Positions 45,343-57,221 of a stretch of DNA of 64,000 nt are shown piece by piece. The notes beneath the pieces are model-generated. The model worked only from the letters and a program-made list of their open reading frames with translations. It ran no database searches and was not told the DNA's origin. Every line of letters starts with the position of its first letter. Position 1 is the first letter of the stretch. The position numbers and the translations under genes are program-made. The DNA comes from Stenogyne calaminthoides (lineage: Eukaryota > Streptophyta > Magnoliopsida > Lamiales > Lamiaceae): NCBI GenBank assembly GCA_037126765.1, contig JBBCBC010000016.1, positions 16,108,728 to 16,172,727 on the forward strand, given 5' to 3'.

Positions 45343-48018
45343 TGTTGGTGAATTAATTGCTCGGATCTATTCGGGATGAATATTTAAATACAAATTTAAT
45401 TCTAACAATTATTATTAGCATGAATTAATCCTATATTAATTCAAATAATAATTCAACAACAACTCATGCATATAAATACGTCACATAAATCATACGTATG
45501 CGGAATTGCTAGGAGTTTACGTGAACTAACCTTTCGGAGTGACAACCGTTGAAAAAATGGATCCCGTTCACATGAACACACAAAAAGGTCTTCTCAAGTA
45601 TTCCCTTGTCCTTATCCGACAATCCGGTGGTAGGATGTTCGCGAATAATTAACAAAAGGAAAAATAAAATTATATTGCACCACCTTTATAGAATTCTAAT
45701 TCACTATAAAATTATTGACTTTATGTAACACTTTGTAGTAACACTTTTAGTTTATGTAACACATTATGGTAACACTATTCTAATTTACATATTATGTAAC
45801 ACCTTATGTAACACTTTATTAATATGTAACACTTGCATGTAACACATTTAAATATGTAACACTTCTTTAGTAACGCTTTTATATATGTAACACTTTCCAA
45901 GTAACACTTTTACATAAGTAACATTTTTTAGCAACACTTTAACAAAGGTAACACGTTTTAAGTAACATTTTAACATATGTACCACTTTCAGGCAACACTT
46001 TTAAATATATAATATAACATATTTTAGTAACAATTTGTATTAATTATTTATATAAATAAACATATAAATATACTTTATTTATAATACATATAATAAATAA
46101 ATTCGATATGTATTATGTGCATTACATTTATATATATTTCTTGTACATAATAATTTATTATATTATTTATTATCTTATTAAATAATATATAAAATATTTT
46201 AACAATATATTTTATAATCTTTAAACATTTTATGTTCCTATACTAAATTTATTACATAATAAAATATATATGTTTATTAATATATGTAAAAATATATAAT
46301 TTATAGTTTTTATTTAGAATTATAATATAAAAAATGATTATACTAATTTTGATTTTTCATAAGAAGAGTAGGTAGGAAATTTTTATTTTAATAAATGTTA
46401 TTTTAAAGAAAATAAAGCAAAAAAAAAAGTGGATATATTTTATAGCTACATATATTAATGAGATATATTATAATATAAAAAAGTGGGCATACATTATAGC
46501 TATTAAGTAATATATTTTAGGCGTTACATAATGTAACTTATGTTGTAGTGATTTTTCCAACACATGGAATTGCACACTCACAATTGAAGTTTTTCGAAAA
46601 AACACAATCTGTCGACGTTTCAAAATATTTGATATTTTATCGACGCTGATATTTTTCCGAAAAAGTCAATTTATGTGTTATCTTGGAGATGAAAAATTCA
46701 TTTCCTATTTATAATGGGGGGGACGAAAATTTTAGGGTTTATGAGTCATTGAGGAATTTCCTTGCTTATTCTCCAAGAAACAATCTTGAATATATCCAAT
46801 ATATTCTATTTCCCAAAATAAATCCCAACAAAATCTTTTCCTCCTTATTATCTTGAAATTTTCGAAATTTACTTAATAAATAACCAAGTGGGAGATTTAT
46901 TGAGTTTAATGAGATAATCTTGTATTCCAAGAATACTTATCTTTATTCCATAACAAAACTCAAATAAAATCTTTCTCCCTCTTTTATTTATTATTTAAAA
47001 AAATAATAGGAAAATTAGATAATAATAATTTATTTTATTTTAAACACTTTTTTCAGTTATTGAACTTTATCTTCGGGCTACTTGAGGGGCCTTTAGGAGA
47101 ATTAAGATTGGACATTTCATTGGACCTTGAATTATCAATATTGAGCCACAATATTATCCAAGCCCATAAATATTAATTAATCCCACTACATAATTAATAT
47201 TGCACTATCCATCTTAACACATATTACTGTTAATATGGCTCCCGGTTATTATTTCACATGTTTAAGATTATCCAGTCCATTAATTAATTCAAGCCACTGA
47301 AATAGCTCCACATTAATTAATATATTTTTTCTTGGAGTAAGGTCAGCTCAACGTTATTTTCCATACTGGAAACTAATTCCACTTGCAAGATTTGGTATGA
47401 TAAAACTTTTGAGCCCACCAAGGGGACAAATCAAGCAAGATGTACTTGCACACGATTCTCCATATTAAATCTTAGCAATCGTCATGTAACTAATAATATT
47501 GCCTAAAATCTAAGATATAAGGTATTGAATCACATTGATTCTCTACCTATCATAAGTCAAAGCAATAGTTATTAATTCCACACGATCCTATTTAAGGGAC
47601 GGGGTTTAAGAAATAACTAACCAAAGAGGTCTAATTCTTCTATATTCAGTACTAAAGAATTTATCCTCATGTAGGTCATATTCAGCGCATCATAATGCAC
47701 TAGTGCAATATCATGGTCAAGACAAGTCAATCTGAGCCTTGCACTTCAACCTTTCACGATGGATTGTTCATTTTCATCTGGGTTGTGAATTCTGTACTTT
47801 TAGTTACAAGAGACTGTTAATTTAATCTTCTGTGATCTTGTATCACTAAATTAACTACAATGTAACACGTACTATTTATTGAACAGTTATGCAGTAAATA
47901 TATGTAACATCCAATGATATTTAAAGCAACAGTGATAAATAATTTATTTAAGCAAATAAGACATAAATTCAGTCTGATTAGACAAAGTAAAAGCATACTT
48001 TCCAATATAACCCTAACA
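45343..48018 (-). mobile_element. Solo family A LTR, inverted, containing a mini-CACTA insertion
   Basis: Begins TGTTGGTGAATTAATTGC (inverted LTR end) and finishes CCAATATAACCCTAACA. It is flanked by ACCCC on both sides (45338-45342 and 48019-48023), a perfect target duplication. Without the 849-bp insertion and its 3-bp duplication, the LTR is about 1.82 kb, matching the intact family A LTRs. Confidence 0.92.
45702..46550. mobile_element. Non-autonomous mini-CACTA element (849 bp) with GTAACAC array
   Basis: Starts CACTATAAAA and ends GTTGTAGTG, flanked by ATT on both sides (45699-45701 and 46551-46553), the 3-bp CACTA duplication. The left 320 bp hold about 20 copies of a GTAACAC-type motif, 12 of them exact, nearly all in one orientation. 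The right end has only one or two inverted copies. The interior is AT-rich and non-coding. The motif array is probably the transposase-binding region. Confidence 0.9.
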
Positions 48019-48490
48019 ACCCCTTCATCAATCGAAGACTTCATTTATAAGCAGACTACTATTTGTCCACAAACACATGTTTTCCCAACCATGTTTTCAG
48101 ATCCATATTTGAGGGATCACATAATATATTAGTTGTTGGAAAATCCCAACCATATGAAAAGATAAAAATATCACTATTTAACAAGAGATAAAAAATTAAA
48201 ATACTAATTTATCATATGAAGAAATTAAGTAGAAATAAATAATTCATCTAACATAAAAAATAAAATAAGTGTACTACTAATTGTTATTATCTTCATCAGG
48301 GTTGTTGGGTTGGTTTTGGTAATATTGTTGAAATTGGGCTCCGTCCCACCACCAACCAAGAGGTATTTCTTGGGCGAATTGTTCAGGGGCATATGCATGT
48401 TGTTGTCCCCAATATGCAGGATTGGGGATCGGTGCGGTACCGGCATGATGGGCAATCATGTTAAGTCCCAGACATTATAAAATCTGGACA
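48019..48490 (-). other. 3' flank of the PMD gene
   Basis: AT-rich DNA. A 60-codon minus-strand frame (48277-48459), rich in Gln, Asn and Pro (ending PNNPDEDNNN), lies just downstream of the PMD stop in another frame. It may be a frame-shifted continuation of the tail, but I cannot show it. Confidence 0.4.
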
Positions 48491-50753
48491 CTATGGATCA
48501 TCATGATCTTGATTCATCAATGTATGCGTGCGTTGCCTCACTTGTCCCAACATTTGTTGCGCTGACCCCGCCATAGCATTGACATAAACATTGTTTTCAC
48601 CGTGTGCAGGGTTGTGCACTCTCGGATGTGATATGTTTGCGTACCATATTGGATAATCCGGCGTTGTACTATCCGGCGTTGTACTATCCATCTCGTTCCA
48701 AAATGCTACCGTAGGCCCATGCACCTTTCTATAGCTTTTTGTCTTGGCACCCAATCTAGAAAGATTATGATCGAAGTCGAACGGTGTTGGGGGTACGGAC
48801 TGAACTCTCCCATATTGCCGTGCAACCCTATTCGGCATATACCCTTCGGCGAAGTCAAGAAAATGAATGCATCCATGAAATAGCGATACCGGCGGGATAG
48901 ATGATGGACTGCCGAATGGAGTCCATTTGACCTATAATGTAAGTAAAATATTTTTATAAGATATGTTGTTAAGGTACTTAAATTATAAATGACGTTATTA
49001 CTAGTAAGATGTATTGAGAATATGAAACATACATGACTCGACGGGTAATTATCCAATAGTTTGCGATAATGTAACAAATCATGTGGCCTGGAATTGAAGG
49101 TTTGGGACTTGTTCCATTGCAATGCTTTTGGAGCCTCAGGGTTATAATACGTAGCTTCACCGCGTTTGGGCAACTCAGTGAAATACTCGTATATCCAGCA
49201 CTGAAAAATTTAAATGAGTTTTGAGTTATTATATCTAACAATATATTGATTACAATATATTAAATATCATTCAAGATATTATTGAAATTGAATTTTTACC
49301 TCAAGTAATGTCAAGCAGCCCGAAATCTGTGCCACTTCACTTCTGGATGATATTCCAAGCTGGCGATATAAATAAGCTAATGCTGCAGCTCCCCATGCAG
49401 AGTGAGGTACAAAATTGAGATCATCCAACACCTTTAGATAATCTACGGGGACAGAATCACGTGTTTTATCAACAAAGAGTGTAGCTCCCATCAAGTACCA
49501 AAGGTAACCTCGAGCAATGGAGATATCGGTGAGGTGCACATCATTACACTCATCGTGTATGTTGCCAAGTGGTGTGTTTTTTTCATTATCTCCCCTATAC
49601 CCGCATCTAGCAACCAATGCATCGTCAATACGTCCACTTCTTGCGACGACGAAGGCCATTTATGTTCAAGCCTACATTGGAAAAAAGTTATTTTTATTAC
49701 AAGTTAAATTAATTAATGAGAATGTACAAAATATGATTTATTAAAAATAAAGTTCATTTTCAGTTTACCAAGAATAGCATTAACGTCGTGGAGTGTGATC
49801 GTCATCTCTCCGAAAGGCATATGAAACGTGTTCGTCTCAGGGTGCCACCGCTCGGCGAATGCTATAATGAGGGGCATGTTGTGGGAACGCAACATGTATT
49901 ACCCGAGACCCTCCAATCCAGAATTTTGAATTAATTGAAAGAAAGGATTGCCTTGATTGAACGGATTATGCGTCCATCTATCAAGAGATCTCACTCGAGT
50001 CTGGGAACCAAGGACCTTAAGAAACGTCTACATATTTTTTACATAAAAATTAACTCGTTAATTTACATATCGTAATCGTATTAAATATTAAAATTAAAAA
50101 AAATTAAGTATTTTACTTACAGGATCATCCCATATTTTTTTGGCTTTGTGTGTTTTGAAAGCACACAAGACACTTGGATTAGCAAGTCCTCCGTCCATGG
50201 CCGTCGTCGTCAACCAATTATTACGTCGTCGCGAGGATGAGGATGACGCTTGTGTTGCCTGCGGAACATTTTCGTATTCATCCTCATACTCTTGTTGAGC
50301 GGAGTGATGAGACGTAGAGGGAACATGGGTACTGGAGTGGTGAGAGGGAATCGAGTGATGAGATGTAGATGCACCCATATGAGATGTAGACGATTGCAGC
50401 ATAGTGTAGGAGGAGATGAACAAATCAATGGTGGGTGAGTCTAAATTGGGGAATCCTATTTTGGAGATATTAGGATTCATGTTGGTCATGTAATCATTAT
50501 GTGCGTGTACAGGTGCAGGATGTGAACCATACTGCACGGGAATAGACTCCTGGTCATTATACAGTGGTTGAGCAAGGGTGTTTAGATCGAAACCTAAGAA
50601 TTTACTCCAAGAAAAGTTGCCCTGATCGACATTATTTTGTGGAAATTCAAATTGTTGTGCACTTTCATTTCGTTGTGCACGTTGTTCAGCAAAAATACAT
50701 CTGTGGCAAACTCTACATAGCTGGGTGCAATCGGGGCAAGCTGGGTGTTCCAT
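48491..50753 (-). pseudogene. Plant mobile domain (PMD, MAIN/MAIL-like) gene, five exons, damaged
   Basis: Minus-strand exons 50753-50121, 50027-49769, 49671-49300, 49200-49033 and 48931-48491 have AG/GT borders. Phases fit at all joints, except that exon 3 must change frame internally. Exon 1 (211 codons) starts MEHPACPDCTQLCRVCHRC, a cysteine cluster, then a long Ser/His/Gln-rich stretch ending IWDDP. Exon 2 has the PMD core start (FAERWHPETNTFHMPFGEMT, ITLHDVNAILG) but an in-frame TAA at 49901-49899. Exon 3 carries RGYLWYLMGATLF and AWGAAALAYLYRQL, with a frameshift near 49640. Exons 4-5 give CWIYEYF and VARQYGRVQSVPP, the PMD C-terminal marks. PMD proteins act in silencing and genome stability or are transposon-borne. 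It is divergent from the transposase gene at 52155. Confidence 0.85.
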
Positions 50754-51913
50754 ACTAAGGAAAAAAATTAATTGTTATTCAACTAATACCTTACATCAAT
50801 TCAAGTGACACTTTACAACAATTCAACTAATAATCTTTGATGCATTTAAAATTTTAAAATTATAAATTAGCTTTGATGCAACCAAGTAATGAAATGGTGG
50901 ATTAGTGTCCGGATTAATTATTTTGATTTTCATCTTTATTTTTTAATTCACTAAGTTTATAATAATAAAAGTTCATATTTTATAAATTTAGTTGGGTTTG
51001 ATGTATTTTATAACTTAAAGTTCATATTTTATAAATGCGGTCATATTGATGTATTCACTAAGTTCGTATTTTATATATTTAGGGTTTATGATTTGATGTA
51101 TTCACTAAGTTATATACAGTTTGTTGGATTTGAGTTTATAAATACCAGTATTTTCAAGTGATACCTTATAGCAATTTAACTAATACTTTACAGCAATTCA
51201 ACTAATACCTTACAGAAATTCAACACAATTAATCTGTTGATAAAAATGCATGTGCCAAATATATTATGTGTAATTCAATGCATGTTTAATTTTTACCTCA
51301 AGTAATTTTTATAGACACAATTTCCAACAAATTATATAAAAACACACGATTAAAATCTTCCAAAATTATAATTAAACTGCATGTATTAAACTTCATGTAT
51401 GAATATATAAAATTAAACAATTTTACAATTAAAAAATTCTAAAATAATACTTTACAACAATTAAACTAATACCTTAGAGCAATATGAGTGAAAAACACAC
51501 CTTGAAGATGGCGGAGGCGGTCGGAGTTGAATATAGCGTAGGCAGTCGGAAGTGGCGACAAGAAAGCGACGGCGAACGGAGCCTGCTGTTAAAGAAAACC
51601 AAATTGAGTTATTACGTGTCGGAAAGTGAAACAAGACAAGAAAATATTATTAAAAAATAAATTTCACCTCCGGGAAGTCGGCGGCGGTCAACGGAAATAT
51701 ATAGTGAAATTGAAAGGAGTGAAAGAGTGAAAAATGAAAGGAGTGAAAGAGTGAAAAATGATAAGAAGTGAAGTAATTTGGGTGTATATATAGAGGTATG
51801 GCCGAAATTAAAAAAAAAATTATTGGAGCCACGCGACACGTGTAAATCTTTAACGTCTTTACGCCCCATCAAGCTCTCGTCAATTTTTAGGTGTCAGTAA
51901 ATTTCAAGAAGAT

Positions 51914-51961
<48 letters not shown>

Positions 51962-52154
51962 ACCTCCGCCATTTTAGTAGTAGCCACCGTGGATTTCTTT
52001 GAGTAGTAGCAATCAGTGAACCTTCTCCTTTTCAGTACTGTATCAGCCAATTCGCCCACTTCTACTTCAATTCAAACATTTTCTCTATCCATTTCTCCTT
52101 AAATTAAAAAATCCTCTATATTAGCCAAAAATCTTACAAGTATTATTATATAAA
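50754..52154. other. Shared intergenic region of the divergent PMD / OTU-transposase pair
   Basis: About 1.4 kb. Phrases of the type CAACTAATACYTTACA recur near 50780, 50820, 51165-51215 and 51450-51475. 51700-51770 carries a short GAGTGAAAGAGTGAAAAATG tandem. 51915-51958 is an (AT)n tract. 51960-52150 looks like a leader for the plus-strand gene. It probably contains both promoters. Confidence 0.5.
51915..51958. repeat. (AT)n microsatellite
   Basis: About 20 uninterrupted AT units, about 200 bp upstream of the transposase start codon. Confidence 0.9.
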
Positions 52155-53680
52155 ATGAGTCCTTATCATGATGCTGAATATATTTCCGAAGATCTCACTT
52201 CCGAATTTAATACTCCTGAAGAGGGTTTAATTGGAAAAGAAGGAGTCATGAATTTTGTTTATAGCGTTGCTAGTTACAGAAACATCACATTGTGGATTCG
52301 TGATTCTTCTTCAACACGCGTAAGGTATTTATGTACTGAAGGTGACAAATATACACCTAAAAAAACCAAGAATGAGCAAAATACCAAAACCCAAAGAAAT
52401 TTATGTCCTTTTTGTTTAGTTGCAAAGGTTACGGATCCTTTACGTGATATTTGGGAAATCGATGTTTTCAACGGGACACACAATCATCGATTTCCAAAAT
52501 ATGCAGAGGGTTCGAAACTGGGTAAATTAACTCCAGAGCAGTACAAATAGGTGCAGTATCTAGTATCAATGAATGTTGCTACTAAAGACATATTGGCATA
52601 TATAAAGAAATGTGATCCCAACAATTCTACGGACGCAAAGAGAATGTACAATGCTATTTACAAGATAACGACAGAGGACCGGGGTGAGCTTAACTCAACG
52701 CAAAACTTCATACGCCTACTGAAACAACGTAATTACAGGTATAAATACATCTTTTACAAATTTATACTTGTTTTATAAATTATCTCATTTTCATAATTAC
52801 AAGCATGTATTTATATTTTTTTACTAGCACATTTAAAAAAATGTGTAATTATACTGTTTTGCTTTTTTAAACATTTCCTTAGTTTTAAAAAAATAAAAAA
52901 ATTAATTCCGCGTTTTTTTTTAATTAGGTACCAATTTAGGACCACGGATGATAGCAAAGAACTCATGGACATTGTTTTCAGCCACCCTTGTTCGGTTGTA
53001 ATGGTCAACACTTATCCGTAAGTGTTAATCATCGACACTACATACAACACGAACAAGTACGATATGCCTTTGCTTGAGGCAGTTGGGGCGACAAGCACTC
53101 ACAAGACGTTCATCATTGCATACGCATTTATGTTCCGTGAAATGCAGGAACACTTCGAATACATCCTACGATTTATTCGGGAACTGTACGAGAAGGAGAT
53201 GCCAAATATCGTTATTACGGACAAAGCTTTCGCGATGATGAATGTTGTGGATTTAATTTTTTCAACGTCTCAAGCACAATTATGCAGACACCACATCGAG
53301 GAATGTGTTTTAGCCCGGGCTATTTTACAAAAAGGATTTAAAAAGGAGTATGCTGATGGTTTTAAATATCAGTGGAATTACGCAATCCAGGCGGGCAATA
53401 CTAAACAGTGGAACATTAGGTGGGAATCCTTAAAGGAAACGTACAGCAGCTTTTCGGACCTATTTACATACTACGAACAAACGTGGCTTATTCCGCACTA
53501 CAACAAAATTCTAGGGATGTATATCGATCATCGCATGCACTACGGGAATTACACCACGAACAGGTAATCCTACAATCTTTTTACTTTTCGTGTAACCTAT
53601 TATATTTATTTATACCGATGAACAATCACTATTACACTATTACCATAACTAAAACTATTCAAACGATGTATCGAGTCAGG

Positions 53681-53681
53681 T

Positions 53682-53725
<44 letters not shown>
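53681..53725. repeat. (AT)n microsatellite in a transposase intron
   Basis: About 20 AT units in the intron 53564-53787. Confidence 0.9.
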
Positions 53726-53727
<2 letters not shown>

Positions 53728-54305
53728 TTGAGCCGATATATACTGAATACAATCATTTAAATATTTTTTATTTTATTATTAATGTAGGGTTGAACAAGAA
53801 CACCATAGGGTGAAATCAAACCTGGCTACCAGCCTTCAACAATTTGACATTATCTTCCGAAAGCTTCACCAGGTCATGGAGTTGCAAATATGCGAGATCA
53901 AAAAGCAATCCAGGTTTAGCTGCCACAAGACAAGGACAGATATGTGCGAGAACGTAATCTACAGCCAACTAGTGCGCAATGTCACGTCTAAGGCGTTAGA
54001 ACTCATTGTCGCAGAATCGGAAAGGAAGCTAGGTAAAAAAAAATACGGTCATTATCTCAAGAGAACACATGGTCTTCCGTGTCATTGCGATCTTACACCG
54101 TACTTTAACTTCAACTACCCTATACCTTTAAACTGTATAGACTCATTTTGAAAAATATTGGATATAGATTTTTCTAGTTTACCTACCACCGAAATAGATG
54201 ATGACGGTGGTGGTAAGACTAGGAGAAAATTATTCGATGATGACATGGAAGACATTGTTCCAACTCCGAAAGTTGAAAAAAAACTGGAAAAGGCGACCGT
54301 GAACC

Positions 54306-56145
54306 TGTTGGGATTATACTGGAAAGTATGCTTTTACTTTGTATAATCAAAACTGAATTTCAGACTTATTTACTGAAATAAATTGTTTATCACCGATGCT
54401 CTAAATATCATCGAATGTTACATATATTTACTGCATAACTGTTCAATAAATAGTACGTGTTACATTGTAGTTAATTTAGTGATACCAGATCACAGAAGAT
54501 TAAATTAACAGTCCCTTGTAACCAAAAGTACACCATTCACGACCTAGATGGAAATGAACAATCCATCGTGAAAGGTTGAAGTGTAAGGCTCAGATTTGCT
54601 TGTCTTGACCAAGAGATTACACTAGTGCATGACTGATGCACTGAATAGGACCTACAGGAGGACAAATTCTTCAGAACTGAACAAGGAAGAATTAGATCTC
54701 AGTGGTTCGTTATTTCTTAATCTCCGTTCCTTAAATAGGATCACTTGTGGTTAGTAACTATTGCTTTGACTTATCACGGGTAGAGAATCAACGAGATTCA
54801 ATACTTTATATCTTGGGCAATATTATTGGTCACATGTGATTGCTAAGATTCAATACGGAGAATCGTGTGCAAGTACGCTTGCTCGATTTGCCCCCTTGGG
54901 AGGTTCATAAGATTTATCATACCAAATCTTGCAAGTGGAACTAGTTTCCGGTATGGATAATAATGTTGAACCGTTCCTTAACCAAGGACAAAATATATTA
55001 ATTAATGGAAAGCTATTTTAGTGGCTTGAATTAATTAATGGACTAGATAATCTTAAACACGAGAAATAATAACCGGGAGCCATATTGACTGTAATATGGG
55101 TTAAGATGGATAGTGCAATATTAATTATGTAGTGGGATTAATTAATATTTATGGGCTTGAATAATATTGTGGCTCAATATTGATAATTCAAGATCCATTG
55201 GAAGATCCAATCTTAATTCTCCTAAAGGCCCCCTAAGTAGCCCAACATAAAGTCCAATAACTGAAAAAAGTGTTTAAAAATAAAATAAGTCTTGTTGCCT
55301 ATTTTTCCTTGTTTTTCGAAAATTATGGATAAAAAGGGGAGAAAGATTTTCTTTGAATTTTGTTATGGAATGAAGATATGTATTCTTGGAATACAAGATT
55401 ATCTCATTAAATTCAAGAAATCTCCCACTTGGTTATTCATATGTGAGATTTTTGAAATTTTGATAATTAAGGGAAAGAAAGATTTTCTTGATTTTCTTGA
55501 AAAGATATTATGAAAGATATGTATTTCTTGAAGTACAAGTATATCTCATAAATTCAAGAAGATCTAAATCTTGGAATCTTGTCCCTAAATTTTTGAAAAC
55601 TTCCATAACATGATGAGGTGGAATTTTTGTGGAATATTTTAATTATGGGAAAAAGAATATAGGAGATATATTCAAGATTTCTTGGAGATCAAAAAAAGAT
55701 TTTTCCACATTGCTTTTTCCCCAAAATTTCGACCACCACCCCATCTATAAATAGGGGATGATTCTTTCATTCCCAAATACAATTCCATGTGCTTGAAAAA
55801 TTAGTAAATCCACAAAGGTGGTGCAACAAAGTTTATTTTTCTTTTGTTAATTGTTCGCAAGCATCCTACCACCGGATTGTCGAGCAAGGATTAAGGGAAT
55901 ACTTGGGAAGGTTTTTTTTGGTGTGTCTAATCAACGAGACCATTGTCATTTCAAGAGGTACGTTCACATTAACTCGTAGTAATTCCGCATGCGTAGGATT
56001 TACGTGAACTGTTTATATGCATGATTTGTTGTTGAATTATTATTTGAATTAATATATGATTAATTCATGCTAGTAATAATTATCAGAATTAAATTTGTAT
56101 TTAAATATTTATCCCGAATAGATCCGTGCAATTAATTCCCCAACA
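54306..56145 (+). mobile_element. Solo family A LTR inside the OTU-transposase gene
   Basis: 1840 bp from TGTTGGGATTATAC to CCCCAACA, with perfect GAACC duplications (54301-54305 and 56146-56150). Closest in sequence to the LTRs of the complete family A element. It splits the exon between the SWIM-like region and the OTU domain. Confidence 0.95.
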
Positions 56146-57221
56146 GAACCTTCTTGGATTGAGAGAGTTCAAAGAACATTTGGAATCAAGACGTCTACTC
56201 AAAAAATGGGTAAGGGGAGAGTCGATGCAACTAATGCGCAACAGGATATTCCCCCAGAAGTTGATCGTAGACATAGCACATCTGAAGGATGTACGGTGAG
56301 TTTTTCTGAAGACACTCGGAATAGATTTTCACAAAAGCCTCCTTCCCATTCCCCCCAAACTCCAACTTCAAAGCACCCGAGACCCCAACCTTCCGATTTC
56401 CCACCTCGCAACAGTACCTCTAGTTCATCTAGGCTTCAGCCTCAGCCTCATTTTCAAAGAAATATGAACTATCCAACACAATTTTATAACTCTCAGGTGG
56501 AGGCCGATTTTCCTCCATATATCAGAGGTTATATTAATTCCTACAATGACGTAATTGGAGATGGGAACTGCGGATTTCGAGCAGTTGCACTCGCAATCTA
56601 CGGAACCCAGGAAGAATGGTTTAAAGTACGAAATGAGCTTTTATATGATCTGCAATCAAGAAACGATTTATACAAAAACATTTTACGTGGCTACACAACC
56701 ATGAAAGATTTGGCAGATTCACTTCGTCACTTCAAAGGTCCAGCCAAAATCGACTAATGGTTTTCATTATCTGAACATGAGTACCTAGTTGCAACCACGT
56801 ATAATGTTATCGTAATGACATTCAGTGAACACTGCGGGCATTTTTGCCTTCCCGCAACAATAGATGCCTATCCACGACGTCCGAGATCAACAGTGGTTTT
56901 GGGGAACATGAACAACAATTTGCATTGGATATTGGTAACGAAAAACTATATTGATGTTATTTTAGATTTTTATTGAATTGAATTATAACTGTATTTTTTT
57001 AACTGTAATTTCAGCTGTATATGGCAACCGAGGACCATCCAGTACCATTTTTATCTGCATACTGGAAAAACTATCATGACCCTTCTGTAGATGGTTTAGA
57101 TTTAGAATTTGAAAGCAGAATAGAGTTTTTCCGTACATTACACGACTTGGATGCACCGCGACGTGAGTCTAATTATAGGTCTAGAAATAACGATCAACCA
57201 CATTTTTATAATCTTTTTTAG

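Larger units (their letters stand above)
52155..57221 (+). pseudogene. FAR1/Mutator-like transposase fused to an OTU cysteine-protease domain, interrupted by a solo LTR
   Basis: Exons 52155-52738, 52928-53563, 53788-54305 then 56151-56934, and 57015-57221, with AG/GT borders. The first exon has a FAR1/WRKY-GCM1-type zinc domain (CPFC, later GTHNHRF). The second holds the MULE transposase core, with acidic residues in LIIDTTYNTNKY and VITDKAFAMM, and CRHHIEE. TTNR/VEQEHH across the next junction is the usual place of the third catalytic Glu. THGLPCHCDL is a SWIM-like zinc motif. After the LTR comes an OTU fold with GDGNCGFRAVA (Cys codon 56569-56571) and a candidate His in LHWIL (56923-56925). 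In-frame stops lie at 52548 (TAG), 53019 (TAA), 54149 (TGA) and 56755 (TAA). A frame change is needed near the A-run at 54278 or at the LTR junction. Everything else reads in frame, so decay is recent. Confidence 0.88.

Noticed and set aside
45715..46040. Regularly spaced short repeats that might suggest a CRISPR-like array
   Set aside because: Units are 7-12 bp with irregular AT-rich spacing, inside a CACTA element with proper ends and duplication in a plant genome.
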